Origin: Micrasema longulum
Taxonomy: Eukaryota > Arthropoda > Insecta > Trichoptera > Brachycentridae
Direction: 5' to 3'
Assembly (NCBI GenBank): GCA_022494885.1
Contig: JAGVSM010002673.1
Span: forward strand, 1 to 64,000
Length of the DNA: 64,000 nucleotides
Both the position numbers and the translations under genes were made by a program. Below, piece after piece: positions 46,801-51,290 of this stretch (position 1 is its first letter; each line of letters starts with the position of its first letter). The notes beneath the pieces were generated by a model, which saw only the letters and a program-made list of their open reading frames with translations, was not told the origin of the DNA and made no database searches.

Positions 46801-47260
46801 TTCATTGAAACTCAACACTACCTCCTCATCCAACCCCGGGAAGAACTTCCTGACAAACCGAGTTGTGGAGAAATGGAATGGCCTTCCGGAGAAAGTGATT
46901 GGTGCTAGTTCAGTTGATGTTAACTAGATGCACAGAGCAATGTATAATGTTTAATAACCATGTACTTGTACACTTGATATACACGCATAAGCTTGATAGC
47001 TGCTAGTGTATTATTAATAATAATAATAATAATTAAAAAGTAAAAAACAACAGAAGCATTTTTTTGCATAAATATATAATTAGACAGTTTTTTCATTTGA
47101 TCTTTCAGACAAGACTGTGACCATAGTGGAGCCGTGTCCGACCAAGAACTCAGTGCTGGCGCTCGGAGTAGCGTGCGCCCTCATGCTTCTACTCTACATC
47201 TCCACCATCCTCTGCTACTTCATGAAGAAGTGGATGTCACCAGCAAAGCAGATGCCATAG
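22767..47260 (+). CDS. ZP-domain transmembrane protein (3' eight exons)
   Basis: Eight exons join in frame: 22767-22895, 24997-25172, 38324-38457, 39977-40116, 41988-42069, 43813-43957, 44515-44719 and 47109-47260, together 386 residues and a stop. All introns are GT...AG and the codon phases match at every junction. Order: a Ser/Thr/Asp-rich linker with two Cys, a ZP domain (ZP-N in exons 1-3, ZP-C in exons 4-7) with conserved Cys, RRRR-S at the start of exon 7 (furin-type cleavage site expected in ZP proteins), an acidic stretch, and a transmembrane helix followed by KKW in exon 8. Such insect ZP proteins organise the apical cuticle matrix. The sequence resembles the highly conserved insect ZP/PAN-ZP group (neyo, nyobe, trynity relatives), but I cannot assign the orthologue. 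The signal peptide and 5' exons are not seen. Confidence 0.93.
22896..23125 (+). other. Start of intron between ZP exons
   Basis: Intronic sequence with no feature beyond the donor. Short open frames (22936-23130) are not supported. Confidence 0.4.
23130..23555 (+). repeat. Four spaced copies of a ~50-bp box
   Basis: The box (TAGAATTTCAACCGTCAATG, CGCTC(A/T)GTAGCTGCAAGAC) followed by TTGTTGTTATCT occurs at about 23131, 23252, 23399 and 23501, with spacers of 100-150 bp that differ from one another. Three copies translate to SMRSVAARL-like strings, which look like a LINE C-terminal tail. The last copy runs into a CR1/L2-like 3' end. Confidence 0.55.
23556..23640 (+). mobile_element. CR1/L2-like LINE 3' terminus with (ATT)n
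   Basis: TGTACAGCGCCCTTAAGGTG, AAAATGGCGCTACATAAATT and ATTATTATTATGATTATGAT match the 3' end of the LINE at 36240-36715 (AAAGCGCCCTTGAAG, AAAATGACGCTATATAAGTT, (ATT)n). The microsatellite tail is typical of this LINE group. Confidence 0.6.
23641..24000. other. Intronic, nothing recognised
   Basis: AT-rich intron sequence without a supported feature. Confidence 0.4.
24004..24283 (-). mobile_element. LINE C-terminal fragment
   Basis: Minus strand: FKEYIHDILAQINLNVPRRN, DFAVGNYKTNIGFFSPLPR and ILRTVNEISLNGTVDVF. It is the same protein group as 21885-22248 (INLNVPRR / FNIPTRR; NYKTNIGFFSPLPR / HRTNYGLNSPMTR). It abuts a MITE end, as its relative at 21885 does. Confidence 0.65.
24284..24794. 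mobile_element. TACAGGGTGT foldback MITE, copy 3, interrupted
   Basis: The left end TTTAAAACCTGTCACATCCG is separated from CGAAACCCCGATGATCAGTA by an AT-rich insertion (about 24302-24457). The right half is complete: CAATATGTCTTCTTGCTCAT, GTTTCGGATGTGACAGGG, ATGAACACCCTGTA. The arms pair around TTGCTTACTTCTGCAGG and CTTCTGCAGAAGTAAACAAC. Confidence 0.65.
24997..25172 (+). CDS. ZP gene exon: ZP-N core
   Basis: Acceptor TTTTAG at 24991-24996, donor GTAAGT at 25173. It encodes SVNCKDTRIAIQVRTNKPFN, GRIYALGRSETCNIDVINSD and LFRLDLTMGGQDCNTQSV, the first half of a ZP domain with three Cys. The exon ends in phase 0. The codons are GC-richer than the surrounding DNA, as in the other exons. Confidence 0.93.
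25285..25520. repeat. hAT-like MITE, copy 2
   Basis: Shares AGTGATGGGAAATTACTGATC, ACAAGACATTTATA, TTTTTTTATTCGATCAATTT and TTGTCCCATCTCTAACGTTT with copy 1 at 6785-7065, with an internal deletion of about 50 bp. It lies in the 13-kb ZP intron. Confidence 0.55.
25590..25885 (-). repeat. Palindromic repeat family A copy
   Basis: One arm: ACATTTTCAGGCGTTGCCTA, GGTTTCAGCTCTTTAACTTC, GTTACACAGTGTGTAAAGTG, TGTCATAAGTCCTGTAGATG, TTCTTCATCTCTGTTGTAA. It stops at 25885, where a LINE tail begins. Confidence 0.7.
25886..26110 (-). mobile_element. LINE C-terminal fragment
   Basis: Minus strand: VKHKKRSQQNVRTRFSQSM, DIPKTRTTFAQRHLSFTAPR and VFNILEERIKLLRKK. R--N-R-----IP--RT---QR-L-F-AP--FN-L is the C-terminus of a LINE ORF2. 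It stops by 25905 on this strand. Confidence 0.6.
26095..26155 (+). mobile_element. TACAGGGTGT MITE, right end only
   Basis: GCCCATACTGATCATTGTGG, TTTCGGATGTGACAGGGTT, ACATTCTGTA matches the right arm of the MITE family. The left arm is missing or replaced by the LINE at 25886-26110. Confidence 0.5.
26372..26630 (+). repeat. 5' LTR of the Ty3/Gypsy-type element
   Basis: It starts TGTTACGACCCATGACGCC and ends AAGAGCCGTCAT. An AATAAA signal lies at 26578-26583. Read base by base it matches the 3' LTR (33403-33661) throughout. The end is not the usual CA, although GTCA occurs one base earlier. Confidence 0.93.
26635..26647 (+). promoter_or_regulatory. Primer-binding-site-like sequence
   Basis: TCAGAAGTGGGAT follows the 5' LTR by four bases. 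It matches the inner part of tRNA-Leu-type primer-binding sites (TGGTGTCAGAAGTGGGAT), but the outer bases that would pair with the CCA end (here TAAAT) do not match. A tRNA-half or internal priming mode is possible. The call rests on position and partial match. Confidence 0.5.
26872..31260 (+). CDS. Gag-Pol polyprotein of the Ty3/Gypsy-type element
   Basis: 1462 residues in a single frame. Gag: about 1-300 with two CCHC zinc knuckles at 261-274 (CYNCGKRGHISKEC) and 282-295 (CTKCSKRGHLAKDC). Protease: DSG at 331-333 followed by QVNIL. Reverse transcriptase: CVDYRALN near 660-667 and catalytic FMDD at 759-762. RNase H: HTDACKNGLGG with D908. Integrase: HHCC zinc site (H1103, H1108, C1138, C1141), then the catalytic triad D1171, D1230 and E1266 with DD35E spacing, and a GPY/F-like module (DKYSGPYKV) near the C-terminus. 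No chromodomain is evident. Gag and Pol are fused without frameshift or stop, so all products must come from one precursor. The start is the first ATG of the frame, about 240 bases after the LTR. The whole set of active-site residues is intact. Confidence 0.95.
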   Translation: MDSYHPEEAQRQRLETDRDSEGESANTILRQLMEEKLQGMVQSYFSQIHFAPPRHASSSLGQVRGENIIPPFSPEDKSTNVVLWLRRIDQLGAIHGWDDYTKSFFMQSKLSGQARDWFNRLDNYDLSWGAWKVKLARAFPRRHEFAEALEELVARKKTSGESMTHYFHAKLALVHRCKIDDEDAISCIIRGLPVELQANAKAFQCSTPQELYAGFLSSLDGYQTPSGSAGTRGAVRSAPQRTFGDSRNWSSRVLPAPLVTCYNCGKRGHISKECRLRDQRACTKCSKRGHLAKDCRKSVPEKSKVMLIGKPDNIFYKVGKINNHAVRVYLDSGSQVNILSSKIAEALKLRRSVKTEPLIGFAGGITFSLGEVIFRLQIDGIEMDTRALVSDADMRDADLIVGQPVINNSEVIFTVSQGMARLEMDQTHHLEEMDVCEDPRITVELQEDTVIDVGESRYVPVIIKGNAGGTVCTKPRYFELGKISYMLPATIMTGERGLMSVSNMGHQRIQWSAGQVITRADLCAEHVLREKVNRENTSMRVMSGQMPHTSIMRVRVGDIQVGEIPSDSMNELLTVLNRHTKVFADHEYDLGTTNMAEMSISLTTDKPIFYRPYRLSYAENEVVRSKVRALLDANIIRESNSNYASPVILVKKKTGDYRLCVDYRALNAITVKDRFPLPHIEDQLSRLGSTKYFSSLDLAQGYHQVPIAGDSIHKTSFVTPDGQYEYVKTPFGLANGPAVFQRLINRVLGKLRDERVLAFMDDILIPSAEITEGINLLEKILIRLSEANLKLNLSKCFFLKTSISYLGHEVQSGEVRPGNLKIAAVMSFQTPINVHQVRQFIGLASYFRKFVRDFAKIAQPLTSLTRKQTDWSWGEPQENAFQTLKSTLTSRPVLALYDRTSETEVHTDACKNGLGGILLQKQQDNALKPVYYFSRVTTKEEKHYHSYELETLAVVDSLKRFKIYLIGLHFKVVTDCIAVKSTLTKKDIIPRIARWWLSIQDFDMEIEYRPGDKMNHVDALSRNPIDLLPANVNVIAQADWFLTLQLQDPKLQAIIRLLQAEEADQQMITDFVFKNERLYRKTLHGDRLVVPAGGRFSIVRKNHDDIGHIGLKRCENRIKSEYWFPKMTRFIRKYVSACIECSFRKGNYGKAEGKLHPIPKPDNPMICIHIDHLGPFNQSRRRYKYLLVVVDSFSKFVIAKPAKTVSSMETIRLLEEIFAYFGTPSRIITDQGKAFTSRYFKELAVRKQFKHIMNAVATPRANGQVERVNRTILDAMRTSISDQTKWEESIPSIIRGINNTINESTKVCPFELMFSFKSRLLPDMESSDRQEPVETLRQRARGNIQKAAIRMKAQYDRKRKRARVYKVGDLVLWKGAPACTTSGVNKKLDDKYSGPYKVSTVIGNDRYKIRSIKGIRGYKNFTAIVAADAMRPYVSLNAVTSESDESDGSMRDREDLIDLLES
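31265..31745 (+). repeat. Six ~91-bp tandem repeats, 3' region of the Ty3 element
   Basis: GAATTGAGTTCTTTATGAAA followed by GTTAAAATAAAGTATAATAT, TTACATAGTTGGTTGCT and AAGTTTGATGAATAT recurs at about 31275, 31370, 31461, 31550, 31641 and 31729. The units are diverged by perhaps 10-25%. They begin 15 bases after the pol stop codon, so they lie in the transcribed 3' non-coding region. Confidence 0.75.
31960..33260 (+). repeat. Hairpin-forming minisatellite in the Ty3 element 3' region
   Basis: About twenty copies of a core (C)CCAYGAGGGT, each framed by complementary arms: GGCTC/GAGCC, GCTC/GAGC or TAGCTT/AAGCTA. Inner CC/GG pairs leave a conserved two-base bulge (TA or TC) and an ACGAG loop. 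Between them, about six further hairpins TACACC-CAGCCA-GGTGTA or CACC-CAATCA-GGTG occur, together with GAGTTTGGGCACAGT(A/G)T linkers and CACTAGTG palindromes. The higher-order unit is roughly 180-260 bp. The first four units (31985-32215) are a simpler 75-95-bp form with (GT)n tracts. Confidence 0.85.
33365..33402 (+). promoter_or_regulatory. Stem-loop and polypurine tract before the 3' LTR
   Basis: GCGTTGGG-AGGA-CCCAACGC (33365-33384) is a perfect 8-bp stem with a tetraloop. AGGGTGGGAGAG (33391-33402) directly precedes the LTR and is a suitable plus-strand primer tract. Confidence 0.75.
33403..33661 (+). repeat. 3' LTR of the Ty3/Gypsy-type element
   Basis: 259 bp, matching the 5' LTR by eye over its full length. 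AATAAA at 33609-33614 is likely the element polyadenylation signal. It is followed by the target duplication ACATG. Confidence 0.93.
34109..34672 (-). repeat. Palindromic repeat family A copy, interrupted
   Basis: One arm from CTTAAAATATTGTTGATAAA, CCACCTGGTCC through GTTACACAGTGTGTAAAGTG and CTCAAGCCCTGTAGATGGC to TTCATCTCTGTTGTAATATG. A 229-bp sequence is inserted at 34420-34648, inside TTCTTCATCTC. Confidence 0.65.
34420..34648 (-). mobile_element. Short interspersed insertion with (ACT)n end
   Basis: It lies between TTCA repeats (34416-34419 and 34649-34652) within a family A copy. It begins with (CTA)n, then CATCACGCCATTTCCCCGTA, GGGGTAGGTAGAGAGAATGG and ACCGCCACA, and it ends CCACGTCTTCCTTGGTCGTC and CTCGTCTCACGTTACCG. 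This sequence type is widespread in Lepidoptera as a short repeat with a trinucleotide microsatellite. The strand is assigned from the microsatellite being the likely 3' end. Confidence 0.55.
35333..35954 (+). repeat. Repeat family B, copy 2 (right 620 bp)
   Basis: Colinear with 20466-21090: GAGTGGTAACTTTCTGACGC, TAATCTGTGTCTGACGTCTA, TATCGAGGGGTTCTAGACTC, CATCATAATCGAGGCCCCGG. By eye the copies differ at only a few percent of positions. The left 370 bp of copy 1 are absent. Confidence 0.65.
35955..36238. other. Intronic, nothing recognised
   Basis: GC-richer than its surroundings at 35955-36120 but without a recognisable frame. Possibly LINE-internal sequence upstream of the fragment at 36240. 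Confidence 0.3.
36240..36715 (+). mobile_element. CR1/L2-like LINE 3' end
   Basis: Plus strand 36271-36555: MYKSLHNSAPEYLRELCIP, LADRRLTLRSATFTSKGKVI, RTKFGERAFAVAGPTAWNAL and PAEIRNCESEVMFRKKLKTH, stop at 36553-36555. YK-LH--AP-YL--L--P, FG-RAF-VAGP-AWN-LP and F---LK--LF are hallmarks of CR1/L2-group LINEs. The 3' UTR ends AAAATGACGCTATATAAGTT and (ATT)n. Relatives are at 40890-41280 and 23556-23640. Confidence 0.85.
36760..37330. repeat. Palindromic repeat family A, foldback copy
   Basis: A forward arm (ATTAACATATTACAACAGAG, GGGCTTATGACCTGTAAATG, CACTTTACACACTGTGTAAC, GTTGATGTTTGTGAAGTTAA) is joined at about 36965 to an inverted full arm that ends CTCCCCGGGGAGTTGAATCC, TTTGGACAAGCTCAAAATAT. 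The centre of the family unit is partly lost at the junction. Confidence 0.75.
37331..37690. other. Intronic, nothing recognised
   Basis: Contains a GGTTAGGTTAGGATAGG run at 37391-37410 that resembles the insect TTAGG telomere repeat only superficially (two units). No gene seen. Confidence 0.35.
37700..38115 (+). mobile_element. LINE debris including an RT catalytic fragment
   Basis: At 37975-38110 one frame reads GVNLLREI and, shifted, ITCHADDAAVVMMRT. HADDAAVV matches the Y/HADDTA-I active-site strand of LINE reverse transcriptase. The left part (TTATAAATCATATAACACAA at 37730) recurs at 25545. Very degenerate. Confidence 0.4.
38324..38457 (+). CDS. ZP gene exon: end of ZP-N, linker
   Basis: Acceptor TTTTCAG ending at 38323, donor GTACGA at 38458. 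It encodes TGVYSNTVVLQHHSVVMTKA, DKIYRVKCTYDMSSRN and ITFGMMPVR (the last codon split 2/1). Y-N-VVLQHH---TK-D-IY-V-C-Y is the ZP-N to linker signature of the conserved insect ZP group. It lies 13.15 kb from the previous exon. Confidence 0.93.
38600..39425 (-). mobile_element. LINE remnant: RNase H and C-terminus (R1/I-like)
   Basis: Minus strand, from 39425 downward: EISFLAIREALEWLLKKPPE, LIAKILSDCRSGVQVITDTR (RNase H, with D-R-S-x-V in place of DS-SA-x), then CPCDDISSQSIEHLLFQC followed by SLEAECRKDGI. The CPC---E---EHLLF-C block after RNase H is found in R1/I-clade LINEs. Several stops and shifts. Inserted antisense in the ZP intron. Confidence 0.65.
39430..39975. other. Intronic; mariner-like end and family A scrap
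   Basis: CTTACTTTGTGGATGACCCTCGTA near 39617-39640 resembles a mariner terminus (related to 15130). TTGTTCTCTGACTCTGTTGCAATATG at 39790-39815 is a short family A fragment. No gene seen. Confidence 0.35.
39977..40116 (+). CDS. ZP gene exon: start of ZP-C
   Basis: Acceptor TTACAG at 39971-39976, donor GTAAGT at 40117. It encodes DPEMISITSAPEAPPPRIRI, LDARAREVETVRIGDKLTF and RIEIPED. EAPPPRIRILD-R--EVETVRIGD-L-F-IEIP is a conserved block of this ZP subgroup. Split codons at both ends match the neighbouring exons. Confidence 0.93.
40117..40885. other. Intronic, nothing recognised
   Basis: AT-rich intron without a supported repeat or frame. Confidence 0.35.
40890..41280 (+). mobile_element. CR1/L2-like LINE fragment, older copy
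   Basis: Plus strand: RLQSTVLNASARLIFGISKF and SHITPL, then in other frames LCWLMYKVTAQLCSRI and LADRRL-like sequence. LQ---NA-ARLI-G--K-SHITP is the standard region upstream of YK-LH in CR1/L2 LINEs. It aligns with 36240-36400 at the DNA level (TTGGCTTATGTATAA, TCACTGCACAACTCTGCTC). Multiple frame breaks. Confidence 0.7.
41330..41870 (-). mobile_element. LINE C-terminus, relative of 5030-5835
   Basis: Minus strand fragments include LILQRGVNTFLAQRQQYYI, GPRIYNLIPDSWKCGGI and RLRKVLTAFLIHIGRRES, parallel to LILGEGVNTVLASRQHYYV, KKVHNLLPEWW and KLRKVLTSLFHDIGRRES at 5330-5460. The 3' UTR shares CCTTAGAACAGGGAAGCTAT with the TTGGAACGGGGTATGTACCC type. Dead copy in the ZP intron. Confidence 0.65.
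41988..42069 (+). CDS. ZP gene exon: ZP-C, short
   Basis: Acceptor TTCCAG ending at 41987, donor GTAAGT at 42070. It encodes TPYGIFARSCVAMAKDSKST and FQIIDDEG (last codon completed by the next exon). The Cys and the DDEGC junction match the ZP-C pattern. Confidence 0.92.
42183..42213 (-). ncRNA. Hammerhead-like motif, left arm
   Basis: Minus strand: TTGAAAA (core position of CUGANGA, two changes), GTCC...AAGAC (helix II), GAAAC-GC-GTC, then ACAA able to pair with the upstream TTGT as helix I. Degenerate in the first core strand. Confidence 0.5.
42796..42826 (+). ncRNA. Hammerhead-like motif, right arm
   Basis: Plus strand: TTGT (helix I), TTGAAAA, GTC-CCAACAA-GAC (helix II), GAAAC-GC-GTC, ACAA. 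It differs from the left-arm copy at one loop base (C for T). Both copies share the same core changes, so the element probably inserted with them or one arm was converted from the other. Confidence 0.5.
43010..43340 (-). repeat. Palindromic repeat family A copy
   Basis: One arm from TTTTCAGGCGTTGCCTAGTA through GTTACACAGTGTGTAAAGTG to AGTTCCCCAGGGAGTTGAAT and CAGTCCTTGTCT, cut off there by the next element. Confidence 0.7.
43341..43640 (+). mobile_element. LINE remnant related to 52880-53290
   Basis: GGCTTGGAGAGCGAGAAC, GACCCGTCGCAATAGAT and GTCGCAGTGATGTCAGGAGC are the complement of GTTCTCGCTCTCCAAGC-like, GGTCCTATTGTGACGGGTT-like and AAGCTTCTGACGTCACTGCG sequence at 52840-52930. A duplicated CAGTAGCCAGGCTCTTTAAG/TATGGATCTAGGCTTGG step occurs inside. 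This is the 3' end of an R1/Jockey-like LINE, with an AATAAATAAAA tail near 43636-43650. Confidence 0.5.
43813..43957 (+). CDS. ZP gene exon: ZP-C core
   Basis: Acceptor AACAG ending at 43812, donor GTAAGC at 43958. It encodes CPVDASIFPAFTPDGNALQS, VYEAFRFTESYGVIFQCNVK and YCLGQCEP. CP-D--IFP-F-----L---YEAFRF--S-GV-F-CNV-YC---C is the defining ZP-C signature with four Cys. It ends in phase 0. Confidence 0.94.
44080..44514 (+). repeat. Intronic tandem repeat built from the splice-acceptor region
   Basis: About ten diverged units of roughly 40 bp (TTTCCAAGCTGTCTGACTGA, CAAAATCTAAAATATAACAA) run up to the acceptor of the next exon. The last unit ends ACAATTTCCAG at 44514, and the exon opens GCTGTCTGTGACTGG. 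The array units thus resemble the real acceptor plus the first exon bases, with CCAAG in place of CCAGG. Confidence 0.8.
44515..44719 (+). CDS. ZP gene exon: ZP end, furin-type site, acidic linker
   Basis: Acceptor TTTCCAG ending at 44514, donor GTACTT at 44720. It encodes AVCDWGRDSIESWGRRRRSV, NASEEQDDDDMNISQEILVL and, after DFGDERQSADFL, a non-repetitive acidic stretch. RRRRS fits the consensus furin cleavage site that frees the ZP ectodomain from its membrane anchor in this family. NAS and NIS are possible N-glycosylation sites. Confidence 0.92.
44862..44945 (-). mobile_element. tRNA-derived SINE head, family 2, copy 2
   Basis: Minus strand: GGTTGTGGTACCGTGGCTAG (A-box region), CAGACTCACGGATCAGAGGT, CCGAGGTTCAAACCTCACTA (B-box region). 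Same family as 16738 and 45925. Confidence 0.6.
44992..45101. mobile_element. Short hAT-like MITE
   Basis: TACCATATTTTTTGGACCAT, AAGGCGCAC at the left and the complement (GTGCGTCTTATGGTAC, CACAAAATACGGTA) at the right make a 110-bp near-palindrome. TACCGTATTTT--GGA-CATAAG-CGCAC ends are a familiar hAT-MITE type. Confidence 0.65.
45102..45920. other. Intronic, nothing recognised
   Basis: No supported frame or repeat within this stretch of the last ZP intron. Confidence 0.35.
45925..46000 (-). mobile_element. tRNA-derived SINE head, family 2, copy 3
   Basis: Minus strand: CCAAGTTATGGTCCCATTGT, AGTCTAGTAGTGTGTGAACT, GAGGTCCGAGGTTCAACCTC. The B-box region is altered, and the copy is older than the one at 44862. 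Confidence 0.5.
46250..46740 (+). repeat. Palindromic repeat family A, unit with direct terminal repeat
   Basis: The most informative copy. A 95-bp block (CAATATTTTGAGTTTGTCCA, AATTTTTGTAGACAAGGACT, GAACTGT-type CTCCCTGGGGAGCTG, ATTAACATATTACAACAGAG) occurs at 46251 and again at 46640, with a roughly 295-bp middle containing GGGCTTATGACCTGTCAATG and ACTAGGCAACGCCTGAAAAT. The unit is therefore about 390 bp and can join head to tail as well as head to head. Confidence 0.75.
46735..46927 (+). mobile_element. LINE C-terminal fragment
   Basis: Plus strand: CHLRGHSLKLNTTSSSNPGK, NFLTNRVVEKWNGLPEKVIG and a stop. RGH-LKL-K-----R--FF-NRVV--WN-LP is the C-terminus of a CR1-like LINE. It follows immediately on the family A copy at AGATGAAGAA. 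Confidence 0.7.
47109..47260 (+). CDS. ZP gene terminal exon: membrane anchor
   Basis: Acceptor TTTCAG ending at 47108, stop TAG at 47258-47260. It encodes DKTVTIVEPCPTKNSVLAL, a 22-residue hydrophobic helix (LGVACALMLLLYISTILCYF) and the basic tail MKKWMSPAKQMP. The helix is flanked by a charge pattern that fits a type I membrane protein with a 12-residue cytosolic tail. Confidence 0.93.
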
Positions 47261-50200
47261 ACACCAACTTCACAAAACTTCCAGGCACCGTCTAAAACAT
47301 ACAATTTCCGGGCTGAAAACATAATCGAATTTATAAAATGGTGAACTGCTTTCGACAGACGACTTTCAGCGCACATGGCAAAAACGGGCTCATTAACATT
47401 AACAAATTCTACGGGAGAGCAAAAATAATATTAACCTTATTTGTGAGACACTGGGTACACATATTTCATAAAACATGTTCTTGATTAGTGTTAAGTATGA
47501 TTTTACATTTGTACTTATAAATCTTACCTTCATGTAACAAAAATGATCAAGATACGCTGCGATTGATGTACCAATGCAGTGCCCTATGAAAGGGAATGAT
47601 GATGATGATGTATCAATGTGATTGTTCACAGAAAAAAACAACAAAAATAAGTACTGTGAATTTTTCAAAAAAATCTTGAAAATACAAAAAAAAAATTTTT
47701 GCCAGCTGAGACCCCATATTTATTTCCTACAATTTGTGAATGAACTCATTCGGGAGAAAAAAATGGCATTATGAAAATTGAAAAAACCTAAGGAGTCCGT
47801 TTTAGCCCTGTACCAAACTAGCAACCAGGTTTCATAAAAACCAGTCTGCGAATTAAGGTTGCTGGTTAGTATAAAAAAGGGTCAAGCTTTAAATGTGCCT
47901 AATTTATTTATATAGGTATTTCAAATGCAAATTTCCCTCAATTCTCATGTTTTCTTAGACTTATTCGGGATGGTGCTTTGTGACGCATTACTTTCACCAT
48001 TTTATCAATCAAATCGTGCCTATGAATATTAATTTATTGTGACATGTTTTTGAACAACGAAATAATCACATCACTTCACAAACAACGATACTTATGAACA
48101 TCGTGCATTTATTAAGTTAGATGTAACTTTTCTACGGTCCTATCAATATGTATCCGTCCAATCTTTGATAAATAAGATGCATACACTCCTAACTTAACAT
48201 TATATCATGTTTTTACCGAATTAGGCATTATAATAGTATTTTTTATAACCTTTTGACAATGCTTGAGTTACTAATGAAGAAATGGTACAACTTTTATAAT
48301 CCTGCTTCGATAAAAAAATATTTTAAATACATTCTCTGAGGACTCTCATCATGATCAGAGTATCAGAGGTGATGCTACACTGAAATATGCAACTGCGCCT
48401 GAGTAAAACAGAATAGAAATATTGTTTCATTCGTAAATACAATCCAATTTATGGAATAAGTAGATAATTTTTATTTTTCAAAATGTTTATATCTGCCAGT
48501 TTGTCATTTCTATTATATATATATATAAATGTATATGTATCTTTAAACTCACTGAATTAATTAATATATCAATATATATTTTATCCTTTTCAATTTACAA
48601 AGTATGCATTTTAAACCATCATAAAAAATAGCAACGGTGCTTTTTTGAGTTCGGGAGTTCTTTCACACGTTCATTCAGTTCTGATAGGTTCCAATCAAAT
48701 GCATTTATTTATCAACGGGATTATAAATTTTGTACCGTATCAAAAGGCAAATGAAAAATCGAATTCGATATAAGTAAATAAACATATTATTACATAGGTT
48801 ATTTTGCAATATAAAATAGTTTTAGACTTAGTTACATAATAGTGATCTGAAAATTAAAAAAAACCCTTTAATCGTGATAATCGATGAATCGAAATGACTC
48901 AAAAAGTGAAAATTGACATGACATGACATTATTTAATTTGATTAATATTTATATGAATTTATATTGGTATTCAAACAAATGATAAAGACATGACTTATCC
49001 TTGTTTTTCAAATGTAATATTCCAATGATTCTGCAGCTAGGTTCATAAAAAATAGTGTCCCCTAATGAAAATCACTTTAAACATTTTACTAGCACATTTT
49101 CTTTTATTACAAAATAATAGAGGGAGCTTCTTATGGTATTTCTCTCATAGTAACACTTAAATAACAGTACTGAAGTAAAACGTTAGAATTTGTCATAACC
49201 AATCACAAAAAGTAACTTATAATTTGGTGTTGCCAACATTAAAATCAGTTCTAGTTTAGGTTTTTAATTTTTTTGACAGCCTCTAATCAGTGTGAGTTGT
49301 TCAAAAGAAGAATGGAAAATATCAAAATTTTATTTGAAGAATGACTCATTCTAAGTAACTATTACCAGAGATAATGTAGAACTATTACTAGTTACTATTA
49401 CGCTGTCCAAAGACGGACCTACCACAGGCTCAGTTGGCTCAAAGAACCAGACACTTGCTTAGAAGAGAGGGGAGAATAATATGTTTGTATTAATTTACAA
49501 ATGTGTATATTCCTGTCCCTTTCAGTAAGTGACAGGGCGCTAGATCCAATGGCTAAAACTGTATTCCTAAAAAGGTAGACATGGAGGATAGAATACCTTA
49601 CAAGATAGTATATTCTAGGTTTGTGCATCTTCTATGGACGCACACCAATAATTCTGACTTAAAATGTTCACTTTAAGAATCTGTTTGATTAAATCACAAA
49701 ACATTTTCTTACATTCCAGTGTAAATCTTTTTAGAAGTTCTTTCATTCATCATTCATTCGCTCAACAAACCCAAACAGTTGCAGCACCCCATTCATTAAT
49801 TTTGTCAATAATGCATATTACCCCAGCATTGTCATACTTTTAATTGGGAGATTACATTTTGACAGCATTCAGAATAATTTCATCTTTTGACCAACGCACC
49901 TGATGATTTTTGACCAATTATTTATCTATCTACATAGTAATTTCGCACAGTATTTACTGTATTGGTTCAATGTTTTGCATGACACCCGGGGCTGGTATTC
50001 CAAACGCTCTCGCGGCCATATCTCGTGTATTTACATACAAAATACATGAGAAAAAGTGTTTTCTTGTGCCGCGCAAGTGGTTCAGAATAGCTATGTTTAC
50101 AGGGTTTTAACTACGCAATTCGATTCATCTGCGTAATATATGGATGTAAAGGCACACTACAATCAATGATACGATTCATAAACATATTAAGCTGTAGTTT

Positions 50201-50875
50201 CATTGGAAATATTAACAAAGGAACATGGATTTAGTGTTAAGGTTAACAATTATGCTTATTATTTAACCCGATATATACCTATGGGTTAAAGAAACTAACT
50301 TAGGTTAATTAGGTACTTTTTAGACATGTAATATTTATTTTGCCTGTTGGTATCTTTCAATTGGGTTAACCACTCAATACAAATAAATAATTGTATTGAT
50401 TTATTAAAATTATTCAATTGATGCAGACAGAAAAAAGGCTTTGAAGCTAAGCCTTATTATTCTATGGAACTATGAATGTGAGGTCTCAGATTCGGTTCTC
50501 AGTGCGTTTTCAATCCAGGCTAGGCACGAGTCCAGGATTCAATTCTGTGGAGTACTGAAATTTATTCTCCGCTCACGCCTTCTAACGTTACACTTCTGCT
50601 CACTGGGACGGCAATTTGGCAATCCTCGTTTTTTCCTCATTTTTATTTTTCTAGAGTTCTACATCATCAACACATTTGCGGAAACATTTTTCTAATAGAA
50701 TCCACTCATATGGACCCATATCATAACTTCATTTTTTGAAAAATATTTCACCTCCGATTGGACCGGATTTGATTATTATTATTATTGGTTATAGGCAGGC
50801 AGCCTTTGCTGATGCACCTATATCTCGTGTACTGCTTTTTGTCCAAGTTCTTATTCCTTCAAAAAAGCACCTAAA
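47261..50875 (+). other. 3' UTR and downstream flank of the ZP gene
   Basis: The 3' UTR begins at 47261. Its end is unclear because AATAAA-like hexamers occur repeatedly (for example near 48776). The remainder is AT-rich with a short TGACA run at 48916-48930 and scattered frames below 90 codons, none with a recognisable motif. No second host gene is seen. Confidence 0.45.
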
Positions 50876-50879
50876 CGGC

Positions 50880-51290
50880 TTTTGACTGGTTGACCGAAAT
50901 GGAATGGACAACTAAGGCTTGGCAATTTATTCAAGTCAAACCACCTTGTCGGAAAGGAAGTTTTTCTTGGGATTGAGGTGGAATTGGGGACGATAGAGCC
51001 TTCAGTTATGACCCTGTAAATTTGTGTTGGAATTTAATTAAATCGCTTAAATTGATACATCTTGATACATCTTAGAAGGCAGTCATAGTAATTATTGAGT
51101 ATCCGATAAGTTTCTATCAAGTCCCCTCTTTTCCGTCGTTCTTCCAATGGTGTAAGTTCTAGTGCTTTTAATCTACCATGGTAAAGAATTCTTTAGAGTA
51201 ATTTGGGGATTTTTTTAGCACATCTTTGAACTTTTTTCAGTAGCTTAATGTCTATAGTGAAGTAGGCACTCTATACTTGATGTTTTGAAA
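50880..51290 (-). mobile_element. LINE remnant, ORF2 C-terminal part
   Basis: Minus strand: LLKKVQRCAKKIPKLL, LYHGRLKALELTPLEERRKR, GDLIETYRILNNYYDCL, then NSTSIPRKTSFPTRWFDLNK. V-R-A---P-L----Y--RL--L-L--LE-RR-RGDLIE-YKI is a well-known LINE segment just after the RT domain. Two frame breaks. It lies downstream of the ZP gene, antisense to it. Confidence 0.7.

Noticed and set aside
47261..50875. Further host exons downstream of the ZP stop codon
   Set aside because: Open frames are short, AT-rich and without splice-flanked conserved peptides; the ZP protein already ends with its membrane anchor and tail.
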